Assembly (NCBI GenBank): GCA_963693315.1
Contig: OY856187.1
Span: 391,989,269-392,053,268, forward strand
Length of the DNA stretch: 64,000 nt
DNA from: Diogma glabrata
Taxonomy: Eukaryota > Arthropoda > Insecta > Diptera > Cylindrotomidae
Direction: 5' to 3'
Shown: positions 38,097-49,858 of the stretch, one piece after another
Numbering within the stretch: the stretch's first letter is position 1
How the letters are laid out: each line of letters begins with the position of its first letter
Notes under the pieces: model-generated
What the model was told of the DNA's origin: nothing
The model's database searches: none
Seen by the model: only the letters and a program-made list of their open reading frames with translations
Position numbers and translations under genes: made by a program

Positions 38097-38669
38097 TTTT
38101 TTTAAAAAAGAAAACATATTCAATTCGCCTGACACTACCTTGCTGTAATACTAGTTTTTGTTTTGAACTGTTCTCTTAGAATTGAGTATTCGGTGTTCCG
38201 GCATTGCTCTAGGCCATTGGCAGCTAGAAGTCAGCGAGTACTCGATTCTTTACATGTAACCTTGTTTGCGGTTTTTAGAGAAAATTATTATTTTTTTATT
38301 AAGTTTGATAATTAGCTCTTGCATAATTAGATTATGTGTACGTGTGTGCTATTTAAAGTTTTTAACCTTGTTAACTTAACACATTTATTTATTTTTTCTT
38401 TATTACTTAAGATTATTATCTTTATTTAAACGTATTTATTTACTTTTATTTTATTACTTAGGATTACTATGGTATGCCATCCCCTTTAAAAAAAATTATT
38501 TGAAATCAAATCATTAATAATAAAAAAAAATTATACGTTATGATTTTATCCTATTACATAAAGATATTTGTTTACATTTAATTTCTTAAAATAAAAATTG
38601 AAAAACAGAGCCATAGTCTGTTAAGTGCTAATTAATGCTAATTAATTTTATAAAAGTTGGAACAAATTT

Positions 38670-41600
38670 TTACAAACCCGGTTGGAACAAATTTTTACGT
38701 GCCCGCAGGTTATATCGCGTAGCACTGGTCACAAAAGCTTTTGCTATTAGATCTTTTAATCGCGCTCGAATGCTAGACAGAGTGTCAGCGCGATCTAAAG
38801 AGTCATTGGACTCCTCCAGGCAATCCAACTTCCTTAGTAGAGAGTAGTATGAACTATGCGTGATCATGGGGAGACCAAACAAAGCGTAGTACGGAGAACA
38901 GCCGATGGTAGAGTGATATGAGCTGCGCAAAGCACAAGAAATTTCACTCAAGTTTTAATCCCATTTGGTGTGATCTTCCTTTAAGAAGGCTCTGATTCCT
39001 GCGAGCACACTCCTGTTCACTCTCTCGGAAGCATTTGCCTGGGGTGAATATAAAGAAGTGCGAGTGTGTTTTATACCATACTTCGCTAGGAATTGTTGGA
39101 AAAACTTGGATTTAAATTGCGTTCCGTTATCCGAAACCACAATCTCCGGACAACCAAACACATGAAATACTTGACTTTCCAGAAGATTGCAGATTGGAGT
39201 AGAAGTGAAACTGCGAAGAGGGAACAGGAACACGAATTTGGAAATATGGTCTAGTACCACCAACAGTCCAATATTAGAATTTTTTGTCCTGGGGTACGGG
39301 CCTAATAAGTCAATATATAATCGTTGCATTACCCTCTCGGTTCTTAGAGGAGCTATCATTGGTGCACGCAAAATTTGGTTGGGAGCTTTAACTACTTTAC
39401 ATATCTTGCATTGGGATACAAACGAGTGTACTTGGAACAACATTCTCGGCCAGAAATAAAAACGACGTAGCTTATGTAAGGTTTTAGCTACTCCGCCATG
39501 GGCTGCCGTTGGTGCTGCGTGTGCTATTTCGATCAAGTTGTGGGTTAGCTCTTCGGGAACCCATAGCTTCCATGGCTCACCTTCTAAACACGAAGTGAAT
39601 CCACTTTTTTATAAACCCTACCCTTTTCCACTCGTAAATCTGGTAGTACTTCTTTCCCATCCTCGACGATTTTAATTAACTCTATATATTTTGTAGACTG
39701 AAATGCTGGTGCATCTAAATCTATTGCTTGGGAAAAGTTATCGGTCACGGTATCAATGAAATCTACGGAGTTTGTTCTTGACAATGCATCCGGAACTATA
39801 TTTAAACTGCCTTTTCGGTACTCAATGTCAAGGTACTCAAGGTGTTTCGGTACTCTTGAAGTTTCAAACTCCAGCGCGCCAGTCGTCCTGATAAATCCTT
39901 CTGACTCATCAACCACTTTAAACCAGAATGGTCGGTTACTACTTTAAATGGGTGCCCTTCAACGAACGCTCGAAATTTTTTTATTCCTAAAACTACTGCC
40001 AGACATTCCTTTTCGCTAGTGGAGTAGTTCCTTTGGGCTGGGTTTAATTTCTTAGACATGTATGCAATCGGATGTTCACTGCCATCTTTTCCTAATTGAG
40101 TCAACACGCAGCCTATTCCATCGTTACTTGCATCACACTGTAATATGAATGGTTCTGAAAAGTTTGGGTTGGCCAGCACTGGCGCTGAAGTCAAAGCTTT
40201 CTTGATATTGACAAAAGCTGCATCGGCTTCAACAGTCCATTTAAATTTACCATGGGATTTCTTTAATAACTCAGTAATAGGTGTCACAATCGAAGAGTAG
40301 TCGGAAATAAACCGTCGGTAATATCCTGACATCCCTAAAAATCGACGAACCTGGCGCACTGACGAAGGAACTGGGAACTCTGATATTGCTGCAACTTTCT
40401 CCTGGTCGATGTTAATCCCTGCTCTACTAATGACATACCCAAGATATTTGATCTCGGATTGCAGAAATTTGCTCTTCTCAATGTTTATGGTGAGATTAGC
40501 TTTCTTTAAACAGCCTGCCAGTTCAGTTAATATATGAAGATGTGACTCATACGTATCTGTCACAATTAAAAGATCGTCTAGGTATACGAAGACCTGAGTC
40601 TTCAACCTTGATGGTATTACTCGATCCATCAGTTTAGACATCGTCTGTGGTGAGTTGCACAAACCAAAAGGCATACGAACAAAGTGATAAAGAGGACGGC
40701 CTGGGACTGTGAACGCTGTTTTTTCTTTTGAATCCTCATCCAGGGGAATCTGCCAAAAGGCGTCCTTTAAGTCTAAACTAGAGATGTAATTAGCTTGCGG
40801 GAGTCGGCTTAGTATTCCTTCGATCTGTGGTAAGGGGTATGCATTTTTTTTCGTTACACTGTTCACCTTACGCGAATCTAAGCATAGACGAAGCTTCCCT
40901 GGCTTTCGAACTAAGACCACTGGCGAGCTCCAGTCACTCTCAGATTCCTCAATGATACCCTGAGCTAACATGCGGTCCAGCTCCTCCCCCATTAACTTCT
41001 CTACTGCAGGAGATATTGGATAGTAGCGTTGTTTGATAGGGGATGCATCGCCAACATCAATGACATGAGTCAATACATGCGTCCTGCCCAATCTCATTTT
41101 CGCAAAAGACGGAATCAGCTGAATGACATCTTGCAGTTTTCCTTCCTCGTCAGCTGTCAAAGTACATATTACCGAGGTTTCGGTTTTTTTCGGGATCTGA
41201 TTTGTTAACGGTGGAAACAGGTTGAACAACCGAAAGAAGTCAATACCTAGATAGAGGTTTTGTGTGAGAGAGGGTATAATTACGAGATCTAGGGACTTTG
41301 TCCGACCTTGGAACCTTATCTCAGTGTTCAGATGTCCTACCACTTTCTGGCTAGCGCCATCCGCTGTTCTAACTTTTACCGATGAACGTGTAAATAGTGG
41401 TGGGTTACGGAGAAGCTCTAGTGCGAAAGTGCCTCCCACTACACTAAGTGACGCTCCGCTATCTAGTAATCCGACTCTTGTGCTGCCTAAAAGTTGAACC
41501 TCACCATAAGCGCGGAGATCATCTTTCACTGATGTGATTGAGGATATAATCGATGACCGAAAGGATCGTCGTTTCTTCCAGAAATTTCTAATACGCAATG

Positions 41601-41892
41601 CTGAACGAGTATACTTACGCGATGTTGTAAGTGCATTACTTCCAAGACTGGTTCTTAGTGCCATATATTCTTTGAGTCTCTGCTCAAGTGATTTAAATGA
41701 GTGATGAGATATAGACGATTTAGTACAAGCTGATGAATCTCGCTTCAAAATAGTTTTACTTCCCAACTCCTCTGGGCAACGCATTCCTAAAGGTGGAGTT
41801 GAGTGACGTGAGGTGTTTGACTTTAAAATTGGGTTGGCTTTTGGGAGCGTGACTGGATGTTCTGCACGCTCCCGGTCTTGTTTAAATAGCAT
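38670..41892 (-). pseudogene. Ty3/gypsy element 1 Pol: protease, RT, RNase H, integrase
   Basis: The first 696-codon frame (41892-39802) has the aspartic protease (GLLDSGASLSVVGG, residues 141-154), reverse transcriptase with VFVYLDDLLI near residue 436, and RNase H (LQCDASNDGIG near 588). A frameshift near 39840 leads to the end of RNase H (EYRKGSLNIVPDALSR). A second shift near 39595 leads to integrase (39536-38955), with the H/C zinc region, YIDLLGPYP, SDNGTQFKS and ASERVNRSV, so the three catalytic acids are present. A TAA at 38955-38957 interrupts the C-terminal part, which runs on to 38670. Pol overlaps gag by 70 bp in the -1 frame, as usual in this group. Confidence 0.92.
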
Positions 41893-43388
41893 CTAGTGCA
41901 ATTTGATTTGTAAACCCCCTCGTTTCCACAACTCCAACAGAAAAGTCGAGGTGGTTGTAGACAATCCTGAAACCGGTGTCCTTCTAGCTTGCAGTTCCAG
42001 CAAATTAAAGTTCTGTTTGGCTCACGATGACCGTTGGGATTATGAATAGCTGAGACATCGGAAATTCCGGGGTCATCAGAAATCTGCTGTAGGTTGTTGG
42101 ATTCAGGAATAGTATCAGGTAATGAAGAAAGCGTATCCTCAGTCGCAGGATAATGATATGATGTAGATGGAGCAATTTCGGATACCGTCTGTGTAAGGCG
42201 ATGAGGAAAGTTACGAGGTGGCAGCGGTAGACTAGCTAGAAGTTTTTCCCGTTTACGGCAGAGGTCGCGAAGATGTTCAACTGTAAATACCTCAACGTAG
42301 CACAATTCTCTTCGTATTTCACTGCGAAGATTGTTCAACAGTATATTCAATAATTCTCTATCAGCTACTGGAACACTGAGCCGATCACTTTGCCTCAAAA
42401 TGTCATTAAACATAGAGTCAAAGTTCTCATTTTGACGTTGTTTACGGGCTCGCATTCTCTCTTTTATTTCTTCATCGGTGCTACGATCACCAAACTCAGT
42501 ACGTAGAGCCATACACAGTTCGGGCCAATTAAAACGTGGAGTACGGTGATGGAATCTCCAATACCATTCTGAAGCTCTTTCTGTGAATAATAAGTGAGCA
42601 TGAGCCACAACCGCATCATAACTACCTGGGAAAGCGATGTTATTTAAGCTACGAATGATGGTGGAGTGTTTCTCGTTTAAGGAATGATGACGATAAGCTG
42701 CAGGATTCGCTACGTAGGATGGATTTATATTACCTAGGTTCCTGGAATTTTGAAGAGGTCCTTGGTTTCCCCTAGGTGCATGCATAGACAATGTGGAGGG
42801 ATTTTGCGGGTGACTAGCTGTTTTCACCCCCTCCGAAAAGAGTAACTGATTCGCAAATTTTTCGTCAAAGGCTCTCTGCATCTGTTCTACACTTTTTCGA
42901 ATGCTTACTTCCATGGCCTGTTGGATCACGGAAAAATCGATCATCGTTGCTGACTTATCTGCGGGCTGGTCTTGTCTTCCCGGATTATCTTTTGGCGAAC
43001 TAGCGACAATTTCTGATGCTTTTACACCTGCACGTTCAGCTTGTCGCCTTTTTTCTTCAGCCCTAGTATTCGGTCGAATCCACGTCTTAGGTATAGCACC
43101 GAGAGACTCTGGTTGCCGATTGACCACAGGTGTTTGTGGCTGTGCCTTATTCTTTCTTGTTTGTGAAATCGGGGAAAAGGGACGTCGATCCTCCGGCAAG
43201 AGATGCACATCAGACTGTTGACAGCTTCTTTTACAAATGGGGCAATGTGGCTCCTCTTCTAGCCACTTTGCAATGCAACTGTCATGGAAAACATGGGTGC
43301 AGGGTGCTTCTACCAACAACTTGTCTGAATTCAGTTTTTCAGTGCAGAGGAAACATTTATTGTTGTAAATATTTTCATAAATATTCAT
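41823..43388 (-). CDS. Gag of Ty3/gypsy element 1 with N-terminal RING-H2 finger
   Basis: An intact 521-codon frame. Residues 12-52 form a complete RING-H2 finger: Cys12, Cys15, Cys30, His32, His35, Cys38, Cys49, Cys52, with Trp42 at the usual E2-contact position. A proline/charged linker follows (about 60-190), then the capsid-like domain (about 225-380; ERASEWYWRFHHRTPRFNWP, then RKQRQNENFDSM). Near the end come one standard zinc knuckle, CWNCKLEGHRFQDC (463-476), and a second with Val in place of His, CWSCGNEGVYKSNC (484-497). A Gag of this group assembles the particle and binds RNA; a RING-H2 finger usually gives ubiquitin E3 ligase activity. The fusion is in one uninterrupted frame. The role of the RING is inference. 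Confidence 0.9.
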   Translation of the reverse strand: MNIYENIYNNKCFLCTEKLNSDKLLVEAPCTHVFHDSCIAKWLEEEPHCPICKRSCQQSDVHLLPEDRRPFSPISQTRKNKAQPQTPVVNRQPESLGAIPKTWIRPNTRAEEKRRQAERAGVKASEIVASSPKDNPGRQDQPADKSATMIDFSVIQQAMEVSIRKSVEQMQRAFDEKFANQLLFSEGVKTASHPQNPSTLSMHAPRGNQGPLQNSRNLGNINPSYVANPAAYRHHSLNEKHSTIIRSLNNIAFPGSYDAVVAHAHLLFTERASEWYWRFHHRTPRFNWPELCMALRTEFGDRSTDEEIKERMRARKQRQNENFDSMFNDILRQSDRLSVPVADRELLNILLNNLRSEIRRELCYVEVFTVEHLRDLCRKREKLLASLPLPPRNFPHRLTQTVSEIAPSTSYHYPATEDTLSSLPDTIPESNNLQQISDDPGISDVSAIHNPNGHREPNRTLICWNCKLEGHRFQDCLQPPRLFCWSCGNEGVYKSNCTRCYLNKTGSVQNIQSRSQKPTQF

Positions 43389-44816
43389 TTCTGATTCTCT
43401 CGGTATTTTGCAATGTCACTTTTGAAGTATTGAGATGCGTAAGATTTAAACTGAATTCCCAAGAGAAAAGTATTATCCCTTATCTGATTCAATTTTAGGT
43501 TAATTAAACTTAATATAAACCAAAAAAAATTAACACTTGATCATCAAAAGGGTTAAATTGGAAGGTATAATTGCTTAATCACTATCTCTCTATCTACCAA
43601 TCTACTATCCGTAAAGGAAATTACGGGGTTCCCTTTCAAGGGAATAGCAAATTCGTACTGTATGTACACAGGGAATTCGAAAAACTGTATACTAATCTTC
43701 GAGTCAGTAGTGAGCAACAAAATGTTCTAGGTTGTATGTAATTGTTAACAATCTAACAATTCAGATCTTCTTTATAGGCCTTCAATTAATTATTAAATTA
43801 CAAGCAAAAATTATTTATGGGCCATTTAATTATTTACTCAAATTATTTGCCAACATTATTTCTAGTCAGTTTATTCATTAAAATTATAAGCAAACTGTTG
43901 ATTTAAAATTCCTCAATGTTTAGTTATTTATTTATTTAAACTGTAAGTAAACTGTATAATTATTATTACTATTTATTTATTTTATTTATTTATAAAATAT
44001 ACGTGTGAGTGTTGTGTGTGTGTCCGAGTCATGCGCTAGGCAGTACTCTTCCAAAAATGATGCTAAAATTAATTTAGAAAAAACTAAGAACAAAAATTTA
44101 AACTATCAAAAGTATACTACTCTACGGTTGGGAAGTTAGTAGGTGTTCAGGTTTTATGACGAATCCGGTAAAATCACAACAACTAGCCAGAGCAAGTTGG
44201 TAGATGACCAGCTTGCACTCTGTATTTTCTAAGCTGATGTAACTTCAGCTTTTCCATCACAACCTGGAACCTGCATTGAGAGCTAAGAGAGAAAATGATC
44301 GTTTGTAAGAGTTAACCAGTCTCAGAGCCACCAGAACTCACTAGACCTTCAAAGATGCAAATTTAACCTTTGCCCTCTTATGATCAGTCAGTACCATACC
44401 TTGAGTCGTTCACTCCCACCAAACACATTAAACGAATACGTTCTAAAATAATAAATTAATCAGAAAACGGGGCTCAAATTATGAACGTATATGATAGTAA
44501 TTGATCTAAGTGTTGAATTGTACACTATTCAGTTTTAACTAGTAGGCTAACACTATGATCTGCTCGACCATTGTATCATATTTTCTCAGCTAGTCATTGC
44601 TGACGGTGTCAAACCACCCCTTAGTCAATTCCATCACCTAACTGGAGTGCGCGAGCTCGTAAGACTCGTTGAATGGTCAGTCGAAGACCAACTCATCCAC
44701 TCCTGCGCGTGTATAAAACAGTTATTTAATCGAAAAAAATTCACTACATAATTACTAAACTATATTAAAAGATCCTCCAAGGGTCCATTCTGTTTTATTT
44801 TTATAAATAAAAATAA
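43389..44816 (-). other. Long 5' leader of Ty3/gypsy element 1
   Basis: About 1.4 kb between the candidate primer-binding site and gag. No long frame on either strand. It may hold packaging or translation signals; none can be named. Confidence 0.5.
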
Positions 44817-44836
44817 GGTCCCTGTTTTGGCGCCAG
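44817..44836 (-). other. Candidate primer-binding site
   Basis: The minus strand reads TGGCGCCAAAACAGGGACC, close to the 3' end complement of a lysine tRNA as used by many retroelements. Upstream on the minus strand lies ...GCTATTACAAAC, so the LTR would end about 3 bp away. Confidence 0.6.
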
Positions 44837-44839
44837 TTT

Positions 44840-45500
44840 GTAATAGCTGGGATAGCGGGAGCTATTACTTTGAAACCATATTGAAAAAAAATGCCGGTAG
44901 AGGGTTGAAGACCCTAATCATCGTTGGGAATTCCCGGCCCTGCTCATGCCCGAAGCGCACACACAACACAACTCAACCTAACCGGTCATAATGTTACCGC
45001 TAATTTGGTTTGTTTAACATATATTTATCAAAGCCTCTCTGATCGGCTACAGACATTTATATCTACATTTTTACAATTTAGGAAATATTGAATGACTTAC
45101 GCTAAGAAATTGTGGTTCGTTCCTCTCGTGGTATTGTTGACCTCTAGATACTGCCTATCCTCCGTAGTAAATTCAAACACTTATTTTAATTTTCAGAATT
45201 TTATTTAATTGTCCAAAAAAACTCTCTCACAAATTTGGCTTTCGCTTGTATTGACTCAACAATTCAATTTTTTTTCTTTAATGTTTCTAAATATCATAAC
45301 TTTTTCTTATATTTTTGAATTAATTAAATGTCATCATTCATGAAACTTATTCACGTAAATTATATTATTTTCTATTTAAGTCACCAAAACTGGCTTTACT
45401 TTAAGTTAACATTTCACTTAACGATCACTTTGCTAGTTCACTACCAACTGACTTCTCTAATTTTTCGATTTTCTGAGTTTTAAGGAAAAAATAAAAAAAA
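44840..45500 (-). repeat. Candidate 5' LTR of Ty3/gypsy element 1 (upper end not fixed)
   Basis: The side beside the primer-binding site reads, on the plus strand, TGTAATAGCTGGGATAGC, giving a CA end on the minus strand. No second copy of this sequence exists in the window, so neither its other end nor its identity as an LTR can be confirmed. Confidence 0.35.
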
Positions 45501-45639
45501 TTGCAATACTTGCAATTTTTGATGGAAAAAAAAAATTTATACAAATTTTATAATTTTACATAGAAATAGAAAACCATTTCCGTCACTTGCAGACTGGAAT
45601 AGGAACAACAAAGGTTATTTTATTCAAATATCACCGTTG

Positions 45640-46059
45640 AGGTAATTGTCCATGAAAACTTCATATATCATGGGAAAAATTTTGAAACAATAAAAGAAAT
45701 AAGACCACGAAGGTGTTGGACTGGATTTAAGAAATGCAAGTGACGATGGTGTGAGAACGGTTGTTGCCATAGGGTAACACGTAATAGGGATAACGGGGAT
45801 TTTTATTTCCTAACAATTTTTTAGCTTTTTGTACATCATCTAAATTTTTAGTTCTACCGAAAATTAGTTCGAATGGTGTATATGCGTGATACGCGCTTGG
45901 TGTTGTGTTATAACATAAGGCGTATATTGGTATCCACTCGTCCCAGTTTGTATGGTTTTTGGTAGGAGTAATGTCTAAGGTATGCATTTAGTTCCTTATG
46001 ATTTCTTTCAACTTTTCTGATTGTTTGTGGATGATAAGCGGTGCTGAAAATTTGCTTTA
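45640..46059 (-). pseudogene. Ty3/gypsy element 2: C-terminal half of integrase
   Basis: Continues the integrase split by the Polinton: the minus strand reads STAYHPQTIRKVERNHKEL (third catalytic residue, Glu, in KVERNH), then after a frameshift NWDEWIPIYALCYNTTPSAY and TPFELIFGRTKN. Joined across the insertion with one copy of the duplication removed, the frame runs on without a break. Confidence 0.85.
46054..46059. repeat. 6-bp target duplication (left) of Polinton
   Basis: GCTTTA, repeated at 56695-56700. Six base pairs is the Polinton/Maverick duplication length. Confidence 0.9.
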
Positions 46060-46136
46060 AGTAGAGCTCCCGGGAGTTGAGCATGGGGAACCAAAACCTG
46101 TTTTTATAATTGCCATGAAAGGCTACGACCTTATAT

Positions 46137-46550
46137 AGTAGACTAGGTTAATATTTGACCTAGTTTTGTTTCCTGTATTGGAATTAGAATGTAGGTTATT
46201 GGTTTATTGTTGTTTGTTGTTATTGTGTGTGTCTGAAGCCGGTTGCTAAAGGCCTTGGAAGGTCGTCAGGTAAACTAGGTTAGTATTTGACCTAGTTCTG
46301 GTTGTCTGTAGTAGTAAAGGACTTTGATCTAGTTGTCACCTGTTTTATATTATCATAAATGGCTATGGTCTTATACAGTAGACTAGGTTAGTATTTGACC
46401 TTGACCTAGTTATCTACACTGGTAATTTCCGGATTTTAAATGCAGGTTATTGGGTTATTGTTGTTTGTTGTTGCTAAAAGCCTTGGAAGGCCGTCAGATA
46501 AAATATTCTGACCTAGTTCAGGTTTAGTAATTGACCTAGTTCTAGTTACC
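46137..46550. repeat. Subterminal CTAGGT...ACCTAG motif array
   Basis: CTAGGTTAATATTTGACCTAG and variants occur at about 46143, 46275 and 46385, with half-sites at 46325, 46513 and 46540. Each full copy is an imperfect palindrome. The same array is mirrored in the right arm (56200-56620). Such subterminal repeats often bind the element's replication or transposition proteins; here that is inference. Confidence 0.7.
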
Positions 46551-46902
46551 TCTGTTTTTAATTAAAAACTTTTGTGAAATGCATTTTGGATAAGAATATT
46601 TTGTAAATGCATGTACGATGAAAAACATCTTTCAAACGACCGGCGATCATAGAAATTAAATTTTAGATCAAGCCAGTCAAGTTTTGCACAAACACACCAT
46701 TGTATTCTATCAGTCTTAAAAAATAAAGTATATTATAAATACGCAAACTTTTATCATTAATACAACAACAAGTTTTGTAGGCTCGGATTACAATTGTATC
46801 TAAAAAGTCTACTGTCCCTACATGAGGGCGGGTCATACAATATATTTTATTTTGTTAAGACTCGATACCCAGAAACTTAAACTGTTTTCACGGTGTTTTT
46901 AA

Positions 46903-47178
46903 TTAAAAACTTTTGTGAAATGCATTTTGGATAAGAATATTTTGCAAATGCATGTACGATGAAAAACATCTTTCAAACGACCGGCGATCATAGAAATTAA
47001 ATTTTAGATCAAGCCAGTCAAGTTTTGCACAAACACACCATTGTATTCTATCAGTCTTAAAAAAATAAAGTATATTATAAATACGCAAACTTTTATCATT
47101 AATACAACAACAAGTTTTGTAGGCTCGGATTAAAATTGTATCTAAAAAGTCTACTGTCCCTACATGAGGGCGGGTCAT
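46903..47178 (-). CDS. 91-codon ORF in Polinton TIR (left, inner copy)
   Basis: Starts MTRPHVGTVDFLDTILIRAY and ends IQNAFHKSF. An outer tandem copy (46560-46832) is broken by an A-run indel (aaaaaa versus aaaaaaa). The right arm keeps the same ORF intact in its outer copy (55917-56192) while its inner copy is broken. Points outward, toward the element end. No known domain; rich in Cys and aromatic residues. The upkeep of one open copy in each arm could be chance. Confidence 0.4.
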   Translation of the reverse strand: MTRPHVGTVDFLDTILIRAYKTCCCINDKSLRIYNILYFFKTDRIQWCVCAKLDWLDLKFNFYDRRSFERCFSSYMHLQNILIQNAFHKSF

Positions 47179-47737
47179 ACAACATATTTTATTTTTGTCA
47201 AGACACGATACCCAGAAACTTTCATGGTATTTAAATTAATTACTTTGTAAAATGAATTTTCACACGATTTTGTGTTCAAACAGTTGTTTGTATTTTACAG
47301 GATACTTATTGTTTCGTCTTTGTGTGGTATTTTTGCGCGAAATCTATATCACTACACAAATAACATGCATTTTAATAATACTTACTTTGAATTCCTTTTT
47401 ATACAAATCTAGTTTAATCAATATTTTAATACATATATCAGCTAAACGTATTTAATGATTTGCTTTCGATTTATTTGTTTGTTTTAAATATTAAATTTGA
47501 TGATGATATGGTGATGACGATCAAATTTTGATCAATTTCATCTCAAAAAATTACAAAATATACCAAAATTTTGATAAAAAATCATTTTCGTAAACTTTAA
47601 ATTTTTGCCCCCCAAAATTAATATAAAAAAGAGATGCCATTACATAGAAAAGAAAAACAACAAACAGAAAAACAACAAAAACAAAAATGACGCATTTTAT
47701 TAATATGTTTACATTGATTTTGGATTAAATTTTTTTG

Positions 47738-48115
47738 GCGAAAATATTTAAAAAATTTAGAACTTATTAATTGAAAAATAAATTATAATATCATTATTAG
47801 TTACCTGCAATAAGAAATCCCTTCCTGAATATTTTTCGGGCGTTTTTACACATCACACACTTCAAAGTTAATTTTTATTCTAAATTTTCACTTAATATAT
47901 TTAATTTTTCAGTTAAACTATTTTTTTTGGCGAAAATATTTAAAAAATTTAGAACTTATTAATTGAAAAATAAATTATAATTTCATTATTAGTTACCTAC
48001 AATAAGAAATCCCATCCTGAATATTTTTTCGGACATTTTTACACATCACACACTTCAAAGTTAATTTTTTATTCTAAATTTTCACTTAATATATTTAATT
48101 TTTCAGTTAAACTTT
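47738..48115. repeat. ~190-bp tandem duplication in left TIR
   Basis: Two copies of a segment from ggcgaaaatatttaaaaaat to tttttcagttaaact, with a few substitutions; mirrored at about 54640-55020 in the right arm. Confidence 0.8.
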
Positions 48116-49247
48116 TTAAATTATAATAAAATCACTAGAATTTTTTATATTTAGTATAAATTTGCCAAAAAAAATCACTACGATAGTTAATAAAACAATT
48201 TTTTTAACTACTAACTTGAGAAATCGTCATTATTTACTCGATCGAGGCGTTAGCCGAGAGAAACAATCACTCGAAAGCAAAAAAGATACTTTATGCCTGA
48301 ATTGCATACAAGATTTTTTGTACGAGTAAGATTCTGTATTATTTGCATAAATAAAAATGCATATGTTTACACAAAATAGTAAAATATTTTTTCAAAAATT
48401 ATTTTATCAAAGTAGTCTTGCAAAATAATAGTAATATAATAACTTTAGGCACTGTTATTTTAATTTTAGGCATTGTTATTTCACTTTTAGCATTGTTATT
48501 TCAATAGGAAAAAAAGGCCTGCTTTATGTCCAATTTTTGAATCGCAAAAGTGAATTTTACGGTTTACTCGTACAAAAAACAATTTTATTATAACCAAGCC
48601 AAAGAATGTTTAGTATAGTAATTTGTATTTCATTTGATTGTGTCCTTCCTACATTTCATTCATCGTTTTAAAAATAAAACTTAACAATGTTTGTTTGTTA
48701 ATTCTGTTTTTCATTTTAAATAAATTTCAGTGAAAAGGATTTAAACAAAAGTAAAAGATAAACACATTTCAACCCCTCCAAATAAGTTTAATACATCTTA
48801 AATTTATTTGCATTCTTAAGCATACAAATATTTTATAAAACAAGTTTTACTAGATCATAAATTTGAATAGACTTTGAGATAATCTTTTCAATCTTTTTAT
48901 ATTAATTGGCAAAGGAAACTTGTTTCGGTTTTGTGATAACAAAATACTACAAGACAACACAAGACAACAAAGAAAAATCCATAATTAATTAACAATAAAT
49001 AATTGAATGAACAATAAATGATTAATATATAATATTTATTTTTCTATTCGTTTCTTCTATCCAAGTTCATTTTTATTTATTTGTTTGATTAGTTGATTTA
49101 ATCTTTGGTGGATTTAATATATTATGACTAATGAAAATGCATCAGGTTTTTTGTTTTTATGATTTTACAAAATTAGCTAGCGATGCTAAAAATTTTTCCC
49201 ATCTAGACTTATAAATAATCTTTTTCGTTACAACAGATAAATTAAAT

Positions 49248-49858
49248 GCTGAAACTAAACTTCCAGGCTACTTGATATGCTAAGATATTTAAAAAATGAA
49301 ATGGAAAATGACTAATATAAAAATCTAATGAAAGCAAATATGATGATTAGTGCTAGTAGTTAAAAATTCTATATATACCTCGGTTGAGAAGACTAATATT
49401 GACCTCGAACATTATATCCCTCGGCGCTACGCGCTTAAGGATCTAAAAGTTCTCGGTCAATAATAGCTTACTTCTCTACCTTGTTATATAATGTACTATT
49501 ATTATAACCAAGCCAAAGAATGTTTAGTATAGTAATTTGTATTTCACTTGATTGTGGTCTTCCTACATTTCATTCATCGTTTTAAAAATAAAACTTAACA
49601 ATGTTTGTTTGTTAATTCTGTTTTTCATTTTAAATAAATTTCAGTGAAAAGGATTTAAACAAAAGTAAAAGATAAACACATTTCAACCCCTCCCTAAAAA
49701 ATCATTTTCGTAAACTTTAAATTTTTGCCCCTTGCCGTCCACATTAATCGCAATTGTTTATGGGGAATTGAATGCAAACATTCAAATCGATAAAAATCGG
49801 AATATATTCACAAACCTATAAATAGGATGAAAAAACGTGAGTCTAAATATTTTACATC
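49248..49858. repeat. Polinton centre: relocated TIR segments
   Basis: 49500-49692 repeats 48590-48778 in direct orientation, and about 49695-49730 repeats 47577-47611. The stretch 49380-49480 (cctcggcgctacgcgc) is unique. No gene before 49859. Confidence 0.7.

Larger units (their letters stand above)
38116..44836 (-). mobile_element. Ty3/gypsy element 1, internal region
   Basis: Order on the minus strand: candidate primer-binding site (44836-44817), a leader of about 1.4 kb, gag with an N-terminal RING-H2 finger (43388-41823), pol (41892-38670), polypurine tract (38097-38112). Pol carries two frameshifts and one stop. The leader is longer than usual and holds no long ORF. Confidence 0.85.
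46060..49247 (+). repeat. Left terminal inverted repeat of Polinton
   Basis: Inverted copy of 53728-56694. It is about 220 bp longer because of a segment at about 48327-48548 that the right arm lacks. Inside are two ~245-bp subterminal repeats (46080-46550), a ~335-bp tandem duplication (46555-47215) and a ~190-bp tandem duplication (47738-48115). The inner end is near cgttacaacagataaattaa. Confidence 0.88.

Noticed and set aside
47252..47455. 67-codon hydrophobic frame identical in both Polinton arms
   Set aside because: Identity follows from arm homogenisation; AT-rich hydrophobic composition and no motif, so not called as a gene.
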